Shown in pieces: positions 43,851 through 52,493 of a stretch of 64,000 nt of DNA. The notes beneath the pieces are model-generated. The model was not told the DNA's origin. It saw nothing but the letters and a program-made list of their open reading frames with translations, and made no database searches. The position numbers and the translations under genes were made by a program. Source of the DNA: Fusobacterium sp. (GTDB taxonomy: Bacteria > Cyanobacteriota > Vampirovibrionia > Gastranaerophilales > Gastranaerophilaceae). Every line of letters starts with the position of its first letter. Positions within the stretch are counted from its first letter, which is position 1. The stretch is from NCBI GenBank assembly GCA_023662905.1, contig JAMPIJ010000004.1, positions 1 through 64,000 of the forward strand, written 5' to 3'.

Positions 43851-46800
43851 ATGAACAAAGCGGGTAAAATTTCAATAGTCACACTGTCAATCTTGGCACT
43901 CTGGAGCGGAATATATTTTGTTTTAATCCCGCAGTTTTTGAGCGGCGATTTTGTCAGAACAAAACTTGAGGCCGAAATCCTTAAACAATCAGGTTTCAGC
44001 CTAACATTGAACGACTATAAAGTTCGCACAGGTCTTGCGCCGGTCGTAAGATTCAAAGCCGCAAACATTGCACTCACAAAAGGCGACGAATTTGTACACA
44101 TCAAAAACATCAACACAAAACTCAACTGGCTCGCACTTCTTACCGGCAAAATATCAGTCCGCAACTTTGAAGCCGACGACATAAGCGTAATGTTAAACGA
44201 GGATTACAGCGAAAAACTCATCAGCCCGCGCATAATCAAACTAATCAAACACACCCGCCTGAAACGCTTTAAAATTCATAACCTTGCGCTTAATCTGCAA
44301 AACCAGAAACTTATTCAAGATATCAACATCATGAGTAATGATGTGGTTATTGATAGATTCAACCCTGACAAAGGAATAAAACTTGCCGCGAACCTGCAGC
44401 TTCACGAAAAAGAACACTCCGGCTACGTGAACCTGAAAACTGATTTAAAACTTCCGCTGACGCCTCAAAACATCAGCAAAAGCGAAATTCGTGCAAACGT
44501 TAACCATCTGAATCTAAGCACTTTTTCAAAATCAGTCAGCGTTCTCAACCCTGAAATCGAATCGCTCGACGGCGTCATAGATTTGAATATTAACAAAGAT
44601 TCTTACGAACTCATCAGCCTGAACCTTTTGAGTGACGGGCTTTTTGTAAAATTCAAAGGAAAAGATTTGCCAATCACCCACACAAAACCGATTGAGATAA
44701 AAGGGCTTCTTTCAACCGAAGACGACAGCATAATTATCAATTCATTGAAAATCAATTCAGAACTTTTGAAATCTTCAATTCTTGGCAGTATCAACATTAA
44801 GGACAAGAAAAATCCCGACTTAAACCTTTCAATTTCTGTCGACAAATCAAACGCGCAGGAGATGATAAAACTTCTCCCGCCTGAAAAAGATTTAATGCCG
44901 GAGTTGAATTTTTACGCGATGAAAAAACATCTTTTTGACGGCAATGTCCTCGCCCACATGGAAGTAACCGGAAAAGCCGTCAGACCGCAGATTAACGGAA
45001 GTATATTGATTACCGACGCGTACCTTGTTCAACCGTTCAAAAACGCAAAGAAAGCCACGATTAAACTCGTTTTCAAACGCGACAAAATGACACTGGAAAC
45101 CAATGTTCCGACAAGCGCAAAAGAACGCGTCTGGGCAAACGGAACTTTCGACCTTTACGACGAAAAAAAATGCAATTTAAGCGTAAAATCAACCCAGAAC
45201 GTAAACCTTGAAGCCGCACAAACCGTCCTGAACCCGCTTCAAGAAATCATCAAAATCGACTTCGGCCCTGTTCCTGTGATGAAAATTCTGGGACTTGGCA
45301 ACATCGACATAAAAGTAAGCGGCAACACTATCGATCCACATATTACAGGCGCATTCAACTTTAAAAATGCACAGGTTTCTTTCACCGATATGCCGAATCT
45401 TATTGTAAAAAACGGCGCCGGTTCGTTGAAATTTGTCGATACAGATACTTTCTTCACGACAACAAGTGCAACGCTCAACTCAAACCCGATAAACGTTCAC
45501 GGAACCTGCACTCTTCAAGGTGTTTTCAACTTCTTTGCAAATACAAAAGACCAGAACCTAACAAAACTTCTTGCGGATATTAAGGGCAACACGCTCCTTG
45601 CGGATTTGAACAACTATTTTGACCAGATTGAAAGTATCAAAGGGCTTGGCGACCTTGACTTAAACATTTACGGTGCGCTCAAAAACCTTAATGAGATGGA
45701 ATTCAACAAAAATGTTTTCTCAAAAGGTAAAATAACCCTCCACGCCGTAACCCTTAAACCACAAAGCGTTCCGCAGGCTATCTCAAATATTTTCGGCGAA
45801 CTGAATTTAGACAACAAAGACTTACTGATGAACCTTTACGCACTCATCAACAAGTCAAAAGTCACAATCGAGGGCAAAATCAAAGACAACGACGCAAATC
45901 TTCTTGTTAAAACAAAAGATTTCAGAATAATCGACGGGATTTCCACAATGCCGCTGGAACTACAAAAAATCATACTTACACTCGTAAAATCAAACGAGTT
46001 TATGAACCTTATCCCAACGATTAAAACAAATTTCACGGCCAAATACAAAGGCGCAATCGACAATATTCAACCGCAAAACCTCGAGGTTTACGGTTCTTTA
46101 TTCTCTGATACAAACCCGATAGCGTTCAAAAAATCCAACTACGAAATCGCAAATTCAACGCTGAAATTCAGCCCTATAAGAATCCAAACTAAAGATATCA
46201 AGCTTGACATAGTCGCCGTAATAACAAATATTTTGACCGATAAACAGTCTGTTTCCGGAAGTTTCAACCTCCGAGATTTTGACCTGAACCTTTTGAACAT
46301 TTCAGCACTCAGAGGCTTTGAACCATTTGCGCCGCTGACCTCAAAACTTGAAAACCTCACCGGCAAAATCAATATTACTTCAACAACTCAAAACAACAAC
46401 GCATACGCGACCTGCGACCTGAGAGATATAAAAATTCTGGCCGACAAAAGAACCCACGAGATTTTGAACGGGAAATTACAGCTTAAAAATGATATTATTC
46501 ACACAGAAAACATTAACGCGCGCTTCTTTGAAATGCCAATGCTTTTAAACGGCAAAATTTCGCTTGCAAACAAAAATCTTCCGACATATCATTTCTGGCT
46601 GAACACAAAGCCAACACAGGATTTCATAAACAATGTCTTTAACCAGAACGCGCTTTATCCAATAAAAATCAAAGGCGACATCACGATGAACGCTGAGATT
46701 TCAGGCTCTACAAATAGCACCCACGTAAAATCCGACCTTTTATTGGATAAAGATTCATCGATTTACTATATGGGTGCAACGCTTGGCGACAAGGCAAACA

Positions 46801-48296
46801 CCGTAAAACTTTCGTCAAATCTGACTCTTCACGGCAACGAGATTAAAATTAACAACTTCAACTACGATAAAATCGTTCTTTCACTGGACAAAAACGAAAA
46901 CATCGTTCCTCTTTTGAACATTTCCGGCGGAATGAATTACCTGCAAGACAACGTAATCAGATTTAACAACCTGAAAATCAAATCAAAAATGCCTGTGGAT
47001 GCAAAAATCTTTAACATAATCTTCCGCAAACCGTTCATGAAAGAGGGCGTTTTTACGTCAGATATAACACTCAACGGAACCTCTGTAAACCCGCAGGTTC
47101 TGGGCAAACTTAACGTTACAGACATAAATATCCCGCTTGTTGAAACCAATATTAACAACATAAATTTAGACTTCCTGCCTAAAACGATTAATATTCTTTC
47201 GACAGGCGATTTGATTACGAACAAAATTCAACTCAGCGCAGCGCTCAAAAACGATCTGACACTTCCGCTTCAAGTCGAAAACATGAATATTCACGTTGCA
47301 CAGCTTGATATGAATAAAATTCTTGAAAAAGTTAAACACATAGAAGAGGCAAACTTCAAGCTTCACACGACTTCAAGCGTCGTTCAACCGCTTGATTACA
47401 CAAACTTTATCATCAAGGATTCAAAAATCTCAGCCGATACGATTCTAATCGACAACATAACCGCAAATAATTACGTCAGCACCCTAGAAATCGGTCGTGA
47501 TAAAATCCTAAAACTCAAGAACTTCAACTTTGACCTTGCAGACGGCAACGTTAACGGAAGCGTTACACACAACTATAACAACGACGATTTAAAACTAGAT
47601 CTTACGCTAAACAGAGCGAACGCCGCAGAAATGGCAGAAGCACTCTTCAACATCAAAGGCCAGCTCTACGGGCTTGCAAACGGAAAAATGTCACTCAACT
47701 GCACAGCCAAAAGTGACAAAATCTGTCTTGCAACACTCAGCGGCAGCGGCAACTTTGATATTCAAAACGGCAAAATGCCAAAACTCGGCTCACTTGAATA
47801 CCTTTTAAAAGCCGGAAACCTTATCAGTAACGGATTCACAGGTCTCACAATCAACGGGCTAATCGACCTTTTGTCACCACTTAAATCAGGGGAATTCAAA
47901 ACCATCTCCGGCAACTTCAAAATGAACGACGGAATCGCTGAGGAAATCAACATTTATTCAAGCGGCAAAGACCTTAACCTCTACATCAACGGCAAATACA
48001 ACCTCACGACAGCCGTTGCAGACTTCAAAATTTTCGGAAGCCTTTCAAAAGACGTAACAACAGTGATTAATAAAGTTAAAAACCTATCGCTTAACACTCT
48101 GTTGAAAACCATCCCAGGGGTTAAAAAGGACGGAGATTCAGAATTTGCAACCGATATCGCGAAAATTCCGAACTCAAACGACATAAACAATATTTATAAA
48201 TTTTTCCGCGTAATCATCAACGGCGACATCAATGGCGAACACTTTGTTAAAAGTTTTGAATGGGTTGAGGCGGGGTCAACCGCCCCTCATAACTAG
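43851..48296 (+). CDS. Giant AsmA-like/YhdP-type envelope protein
   Basis: About 1481 residues. One N-terminal membrane helix (about 5-27, ISIVTLSILALWSGIYFVL) anchors a very long periplasmic beta-rich chain with many short repeats of the form G-x-hydrophobic-x-hydrophobic ending at domain-like units. The C-terminal region (about 1290-1440; GSGNFDIQNGKMPKLGSLEYL, SGEFKTISGNFKMNDGIAEE) matches the AsmA_2/DUF3971-like end of AsmA-family proteins. Such proteins form hydrophobic grooves bridging inner and outer membranes and carry phospholipids. The presence of an outer membrane is thereby suggested. Start chosen at 43851 from the promoter position. Confidence 0.85.
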   Translation: MNKAGKISIVTLSILALWSGIYFVLIPQFLSGDFVRTKLEAEILKQSGFSLTLNDYKVRTGLAPVVRFKAANIALTKGDEFVHIKNINTKLNWLALLTGKISVRNFEADDISVMLNEDYSEKLISPRIIKLIKHTRLKRFKIHNLALNLQNQKLIQDINIMSNDVVIDRFNPDKGIKLAANLQLHEKEHSGYVNLKTDLKLPLTPQNISKSEIRANVNHLNLSTFSKSVSVLNPEIESLDGVIDLNINKDSYELISLNLLSDGLFVKFKGKDLPITHTKPIEIKGLLSTEDDSIIINSLKINSELLKSSILGSINIKDKKNPDLNLSISVDKSNAQEMIKLLPPEKDLMPELNFYAMKKHLFDGNVLAHMEVTGKAVRPQINGSILITDAYLVQPFKNAKKATIKLVFKRDKMTLETNVPTSAKERVWANGTFDLYDEKKCNLSVKSTQNVNLEAAQTVLNPLQEIIKIDFGPVPVMKILGLGNIDIKVSGNTIDPHITGAFNFKNAQVSFTDMPNLIVKNGAGSLKFVDTDTFFTTTSATLNSNPINVHGTCTLQGVFNFFANTKDQNLTKLLADIKGNTLLADLNNYFDQIESIKGLGDLDLNIYGALKNLNEMEFNKNVFSKGKITLHAVTLKPQSVPQAISNIFGELNLDNKDLLMNLYALINKSKVTIEGKIKDNDANLLVKTKDFRIIDGISTMPLELQKIILTLVKSNEFMNLIPTIKTNFTAKYKGAIDNIQPQNLEVYGSLFSDTNPIAFKKSNYEIANSTLKFSPIRIQTKDIKLDIVAVITNILTDKQSVSGSFNLRDFDLNLLNISALRGFEPFAPLTSKLENLTGKINITSTTQNNNAYATCDLRDIKILADKRTHEILNGKLQLKNDIIHTENINARFFEMPMLLNGKISLANKNLPTYHFWLNTKPTQDFINNVFNQNALYPIKIKGDITMNAEISGSTNSTHVKSDLLLDKDSSIYYMGATLGDKANTVKLSSNLTLHGNEIKINNFNYDKIVLSLDKNENIVPLLNISGGMNYLQDNVIRFNNLKIKSKMPVDAKIFNIIFRKPFMKEGVFTSDITLNGTSVNPQVLGKLNVTDINIPLVETNINNINLDFLPKTINILSTGDLITNKIQLSAALKNDLTLPLQVENMNIHVAQLDMNKILEKVKHIEEANFKLHTTSSVVQPLDYTNFIIKDSKISADTILIDNITANNYVSTLEIGRDKILKLKNFNFDLADGNVNGSVTHNYNNDDLKLDLTLNRANAAEMAEALFNIKGQLYGLANGKMSLNCTAKSDKICLATLSGSGNFDIQNGKMPKLGSLEYLLKAGNLISNGFTGLTINGLIDLLSPLKSGEFKTISGNFKMNDGIAEEINIYSSGKDLNLYINGKYNLTTAVADFKIFGSLSKDVTTVINKVKNLSLNTLLKTIPGVKKDGDSEFATDIAKIPNSNDINNIYKFFRVIINGDINGEHFVKSFEWVEAGSTAPHN

Positions 48297-48408
48297 ACCC
48301 GCGCTTACGGTTTTCGAATAATGAATAATATTTTGTAAACTTTTCTTTACCTTATAGCAATTATTTTTTTTAGGTGTTTTATGAGGTATAACAGAAGGTT
48401 ATACAATA

Positions 48409-49923
48409 ATGATTCATCCGATTAATTCTTTAAATTTTGGGCGTCAACCCCAACAATCACAGCAGAAAAGAACAAATGCAAGCATTTTTTATGTAAACGA
48501 CTTGCACGGTAATATGGCAAATATGAGCCGTATTTATAACGCAAAACAAAGTTTTGACAAACAAAACCACGATGGTCAAGATGTTTTAGCACTCGGCTCA
48601 GGCGATATTTCTGCCGGCGCAAACATTAAACTCTTAAAAATTTCTAACGCATTCTTAAACGTTATGGGCGTTCTCGGAACCGCTATCGGCAACCACGAAT
48701 TCGACGCCGAACCCGAACAAATCGCTGAAATTAACAAAGGCGCAAACTACAAAATCATGGGCGCAAACCTCAACATTGAGGGCGAAGACAATCCACTTCA
48801 AGGTAAAATCACAAAATCATTCGTACAAGAAATTAACGGCAACAAATACGGTATCATCGGCCTAATTCCGCCGGATTTACACGAAAGAATCCGCGAAAAC
48901 GGCTCACGAAAAACAATAATGCCATATTCAAAAGAAGATTCTATAAAAGCGGTTCAAGATGAAGCCAACAAAATGAAAGAAGACGGAATCAACAAAATTA
49001 TCGTTCTTTCACACTGCGGGCTTGAATTCGACAAATCCTTAGCCAAAAACACTGACGGAGTCGACGTAATCCTTGGCGCTCACACCCACGAACTTATCAA
49101 AGATATCAAAAATAACGAAAACTTATTCACATCAAAAACAGGTGAGCCTGTAATCATAACCCAAGCCGGAAAAGATGGCGAACAATTCGGTATTCTTAAC
49201 CTCGAATTTGATGAAAACGGCATAATTCAAAAAGCACAAAATAACGTTCAAAAATCTAACCAGTTCAAACGTAACCCTATTTTGGAACGAATTTTCGATG
49301 GAATCATCGGCAAAGCAACAGAAGTCGGCTACGTAGAAAAAACAGCGCCGGCACCGGAACACCGACTTGTCGACCCGAACCCGCACGCATTCCTGATTAT
49401 GGACGCTTGCCGCGAAGAATTTGACACAGATTTAGCGCTCATCAATGCCGGAAACATCCGCGGTCACTTCGATGAGGGCAAACTCACAGAACGCAAAGTG
49501 TTTGAAGTTGTTCCGTTGAAAAACCGCATGGTTAAAATGAAACTTACGGAAGAAGAAGTTGTTAACGCTCTCAAAAACGGTGCAAAATCACTCATCAACC
49601 CTGGCTTCAAACCAAGTATCGTAATGCCATCCGGTCTAGAGTACACAATGAACCGTAAAGGTGAAGTTCTCGACGCGACTTTCATCGACAAACAAGGCAA
49701 CAAACACGCAATCGACATAAACAATCCTGACAAAAACAAAGTTTATACAGTTGCAACCGACGACTTCTTCGCAAGCGGCGGTGACAAACTTATCCCGAAT
49801 AAAATCGATGAAGTAGACGAAAAATTCGACTTTGACAAAGACAAACTAACCTGTGACTATATCAAAAAACACAACAAACCGGTCAGAATCGAAGACGACG
49901 GAAGAATCCAAATTGTAGACTAA
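48409..49923 (+). CDS. 5'-nucleotidase/UshA-family metallophosphoesterase
   Basis: A 504-residue two-domain phosphohydrolase. The metallophosphatase domain has FYVNDLHGN, GSGDISAGAN, GNHEFDAEP, SHCG and GAHTHE metal ligands. The C-terminal nucleotide-binding domain (about 300-470) has INAGNIRGHFDEGKLT, VVPLKNRMV and VATDDFFASGGD. UshA-type enzymes are usually exported, but here there is no ordinary signal peptide: the protein starts MIHPINSLNFGRQPQQSQQ, a polar tail. Gene ends in a terminator shared with the prepilin gene on the other strand. Confidence 0.9.
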   Translation: MIHPINSLNFGRQPQQSQQKRTNASIFYVNDLHGNMANMSRIYNAKQSFDKQNHDGQDVLALGSGDISAGANIKLLKISNAFLNVMGVLGTAIGNHEFDAEPEQIAEINKGANYKIMGANLNIEGEDNPLQGKITKSFVQEINGNKYGIIGLIPPDLHERIRENGSRKTIMPYSKEDSIKAVQDEANKMKEDGINKIIVLSHCGLEFDKSLAKNTDGVDVILGAHTHELIKDIKNNENLFTSKTGEPVIITQAGKDGEQFGILNLEFDENGIIQKAQNNVQKSNQFKRNPILERIFDGIIGKATEVGYVEKTAPAPEHRLVDPNPHAFLIMDACREEFDTDLALINAGNIRGHFDEGKLTERKVFEVVPLKNRMVKMKLTEEEVVNALKNGAKSLINPGFKPSIVMPSGLEYTMNRKGEVLDATFIDKQGNKHAIDINNPDKNKVYTVATDDFFASGGDKLIPNKIDEVDEKFDFDKDKLTCDYIKKHNKPVRIEDDGRIQIVD

Positions 49924-49951
49924 AAAACGGGGCAAAAGCCCCGTTTTTTTT
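49924..49951. terminator. Bidirectional terminator
   Basis: Perfect stem AAAACGGGGC / GCCCCGTTTT with loop AAAA and a T run. Between the 5'-nucleotidase gene and the convergent prepilin copy C. Confidence 0.9.
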
Positions 49952-50998
49952 AACGTTTAACACATCTTACGTAACCATTGTGCATCCCGTTTTCGCCCTC
50001 ACCTGAACGCATGCCGGTTGAAAAATGCTGTAGTCGACCACGCACACTGCCAGCACTTGTTGAAATATCAGATGTCCAATGGTGGTAAGTTGACTCATAG
50101 CCCATAAGCCATTGATTTGCAAACATTGAACCCAATTCATCTCTATTTGGCAATCTATATTCGTCATCTAAACTTTTACAATATCTGCTTGCTTCATCTT
50201 TAAGCATCGGGCCTGTACTGTTTCTAACTGACGGCATTGGCGCGACAACTGACGGGTCAGTCGAATAAAACGCCGACATAAAACCTATATCTTTCCCTAC
50301 AGTATTGGGACCTTTGGAACCGTTCAAGTCATAAACAAAATTCGCACAAATAACATGCTGTACAAAATCAGAAGCCGCCTTTAAATCAGCCGTGCATTTC
50401 GGGTTATAATATACAGCAATACTTTCTCCGTTAGCGGTTTCAAAAGCAGCAGCCTTAGTATTATCTAAACTTCTTCCATTATACCCGTTGCCTGTACTAC
50501 CGCCGATTAACGTCGTGTTTAGATCTCCCCATGCCTGCGGGAAACTCTTTGTAGAACCCTGCATATTCGTAACTTTTTCCGGAATACCGCAATCTTTCAA
50601 ATTGTCGCTAGAGCAAATATTATTAATTTTTAGAACTTTTGAAAGTCCGGCTGTTACAAAGGTTTCAGCGGCAGTATCGACCGCCGAAGTTGAAGAATCT
50701 CCCAGTGTGTAAGTTCCATATCCGTTAAGCGATGGCATAAGGGCTATTGCCTGACTAAATCTCGCATAAAGGGCTTTACGTTGAGTGTTCCACGTGCGTT
50801 CATTAATGTTGCCAGTCAGCGACGGCAACGTTATCGCCGCAACGACTCCAATAATTGTTAGAGATAAGAGGATCTCCGCCATAGTAAAGCCGCCGGCTGA
50901 GCCGGTTCCATAACTGGACTGCGGGCTGGAGGTTACTGATTTACCTGATGAGGAACTCCCCCCCCCCCTGCATAACTTAATACATTTTTCTTGTTCAT
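49950..50998 (-). CDS. Phase-variable prepilin-like protein (copy C), tract out of frame
   Basis: Prepilin-like protein with G|FTMAEILLSLTIIG at the cleavage site, then the conserved ERTWNTQRKALYARFSQAIA, AETFVTAGLSKVLKINNIC, KAAAFETANGESI and DLNGSKGPNTVGKDIGFM. The C-terminal 75 residues (from EYRLPNRDELGSMF to RCVKR) look like a DUF1566-type domain. ATG 50998 follows AGAAAGGAT by 8 nt and gives MNKKNVLSYA-GGGG; with G11 translation then stops after VPHQVNQ. The upstream ATG at 51032, which would be in frame, lies inside the promoter spacer and is not transcribed. Between tract and cleavage site the leader would read SSSSGKSVTSS. Confidence 0.85.
50958..50968 (-). repeat. Poly-G tract, 11 G (copy C)
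   Basis: Eleven G on the coding strand, ten codons after the SD-supported ATG. In frame with the pilin only at multiples of three; at 11 the reading stops 7 codons after the Gly run. Confidence 0.9.
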
Positions 50999-51020
50999 GT
51001 TTTTTATCCTTTCTGTTGGT

Positions 51021-51049
51021 ATTATGTAACATGTTTGTTATTTAGTCAA
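51021..51049 (-). promoter_or_regulatory. Promoter of prepilin copy C
   Basis: TTGACT (51049-51044), 17-bp spacer, CATAAT (51026-51021). The -35 abuts the stop codon of the response regulator upstream. Predicted transcript start near 51014. Confidence 0.72.
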
Positions 51050-51051
51050 GA

Positions 51052-51750
51052 CTAGATATTCAACTTATATCCGCCGCCATAGATTGTTTCGATATACTTC
51101 TTACCGTCGGAAATCTTATCTAGTTTTGAACGCAGGTGACGAATATGTACACGGATTGTTTCCACGTCATCGTCAGGCGCGTAACCCCAAATCTCTTTCA
51201 ACAACTGCGCTGACGAAACCATTGCGCCGTGGTTTTGAAACAACAAGTTAAAAATATCAAACTCAATCGGTGTAAGTTTAGCCCTTTTGCCATCGATTTC
51301 AACAGAATACGCCTCAGGCAGAAGCGTAATTTCGCCAAGAGAAAGCAAATCACGGGTAGCTGCAGAAGTCGGAATTTGAGCAGTGCGTTTCAGAAGCGCA
51401 CGAACACGGACGAGTAATTCATCCATTTCAAAAGGTTTCACAAGGTAATCATCCACCCCGATGTCAAACCCTTTAACCTTATCATTAATCTGTGACAGTG
51501 CCGTAAGCATTAAAATCGGGACCTCAGCGGTTTCGGGATTCTTGCGAATTCTCTGCGCAACGGTGAATCCGTCAACATCAGGCATCATGACATCCAGCAC
51601 AATAAGCGACGGAAGTTCCTGTTTCGCAAGCGCAAACCCTTTTATACCGTCAAACGCCTGTAAAACCTTATACCCCGCGAGTTCAAGATTAACCTCAATC
51701 AACTCATTTATAGCCAAATCATCATCTATCACAAGAATTTTATTATTCAT
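51052..51750 (-). CDS. OmpR/PhoB-family response regulator
   Basis: A 232-residue regulator. Receiver: VIDDDLAINE, phospho-acceptor Asp in LIVLDVMMPDVDG, Lys in YLVKPFEMDELLVRVRALLKR. Winged helix: KLTPIEFDIFNLLFQNHG, TIRVHIRHLRSKLDKI, YIETIYGGGYKL. No kinase is adjacent, as with many cyanobacterial orphan regulators. It lies immediately upstream of prepilin copy C on the same strand, though that gene has its own promoter. Confidence 0.93.
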   Translation of the reverse strand: MNNKILVIDDDLAINELIEVNLELAGYKVLQAFDGIKGFALAKQELPSLIVLDVMMPDVDGFTVAQRIRKNPETAEVPILMLTALSQINDKVKGFDIGVDDYLVKPFEMDELLVRVRALLKRTAQIPTSAATRDLLSLGEITLLPEAYSVEIDGKRAKLTPIEFDIFNLLFQNHGAMVSSAQLLKEIWGYAPDDDVETIRVHIRHLRSKLDKISDGKKYIETIYGGGYKLNI

Positions 51751-51930
51751 ATCCGAATTTTAACCCCAACACGGCTATTTTTAAAGACCAATTTTTACAA
51801 TTCTTAATAAAGTCACCCCGTAAAAAGCCCGTCAATTCAAAGCTTTCACCCTCCTTAAAAAATTTTTACAAAAATTTTACTTTTCGCGTGTAAAAATTAC
51901 ATTTTTTCAATTTTTATAGTAATATATTAG

Positions 51931-51949
51931 TGCGTAAATTTTATACGCA
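51931..51949 (+). promoter_or_regulatory. Inverted repeat upstream of speH
   Basis: TGCGTA and TACGCA separated by 7 bp, in the AT-rich spacer 39 bp before the speH start. Could be an operator or a leader hairpin. The remaining 51751-51987 spacer is AT-rich (over 75% A/T by eye) with no open frame. Confidence 0.4.
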
Positions 51950-51987
51950 ATGTGTAGTAAAAACATTTTTTATAGGAGGCTCATGAA

Positions 51988-52443
51988 TTGGACGTAAGAC
52001 AACCATTACAAGCATTTGAACAAGAAGGTGTTGAAGAAGTTAATTTAGGACAACACGTACTGGCAGAATTTTTTGAATGTGACCCTAACACGTTAAATAG
52101 CATTGACAAAGTTGAAAAGTATATGGTAGATGCAGCATTAGAATGCGGTGCAACTATCGTACAAAAGTGCTTCCACATGTTTAACCCATACGGAGTATCC
52201 GGTGTGGTTATCATTTCAGAAAGCCATTTAGCAATACACACATGGCCGGAGCTGGGATACGCTGCCGTTGATTTGTTCACTTGCGGTGACAAATGCGATC
52301 CAAAAGTTTCTTATGAGTTCTTGAAAAAGAAATTCCACTGCCAAAACGCAACTTTCACAGAATTAAAAAGAGGTATTCTGAACAAAAACACAATGAAAGT
52401 TTCAGAAAAACCTTTCGAAATTGCAGAACAAATTTGCGGTTAA
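51988..52443 (+). CDS. speH: S-adenosylmethionine decarboxylase proenzyme
   Basis: Pyruvoyl enzyme making decarboxylated SAM, the aminopropyl donor for spermidine. The self-cleavage site lies in VIISESHLAIHTWPELGYA (between Glu and Ser), and the catalytic Cys in DLFTCGDKCDP. 151 residues, bacterial class. The start codon is TTG at 51988: AGGAGG ends 8 nt upstream. An ATG 5 nt before it, out of frame, gives only MNWT and stops, overlapping the speH start. No other spe gene is near. Confidence 0.93.
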   Translation: MDVRQPLQAFEQEGVEEVNLGQHVLAEFFECDPNTLNSIDKVEKYMVDAALECGATIVQKCFHMFNPYGVSGVVIISESHLAIHTWPELGYAAVDLFTCGDKCDPKVSYEFLKKKFHCQNATFTELKRGILNKNTMKVSEKPFEIAEQICG

Positions 52444-52463
52444 TCAGCGGAAATATAGAAATT

Positions 52464-52493
52464 AAAATCGGCTCTCAACTGAGAGCCGATTTT
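52464..52493. terminator. Bidirectional terminator
   Basis: Perfect 13-bp stem AAAATCGGCTCTC / GAGAGCCGATTTT with loop AACT. Separates speH and the convergent prepilin copy D. Confidence 0.92.

Noticed and set aside
50995-51032. Prepilin copy C starting at ATG 51032, which would give an intact open frame without any frameshift
   Set aside because: The ATG lies within the spacer of the TTGACT-17-CATAAT promoter, upstream of the predicted transcript, and has no ribosome site. ATG 50998 has AGAAAGGAT and the leader shared with other copies.
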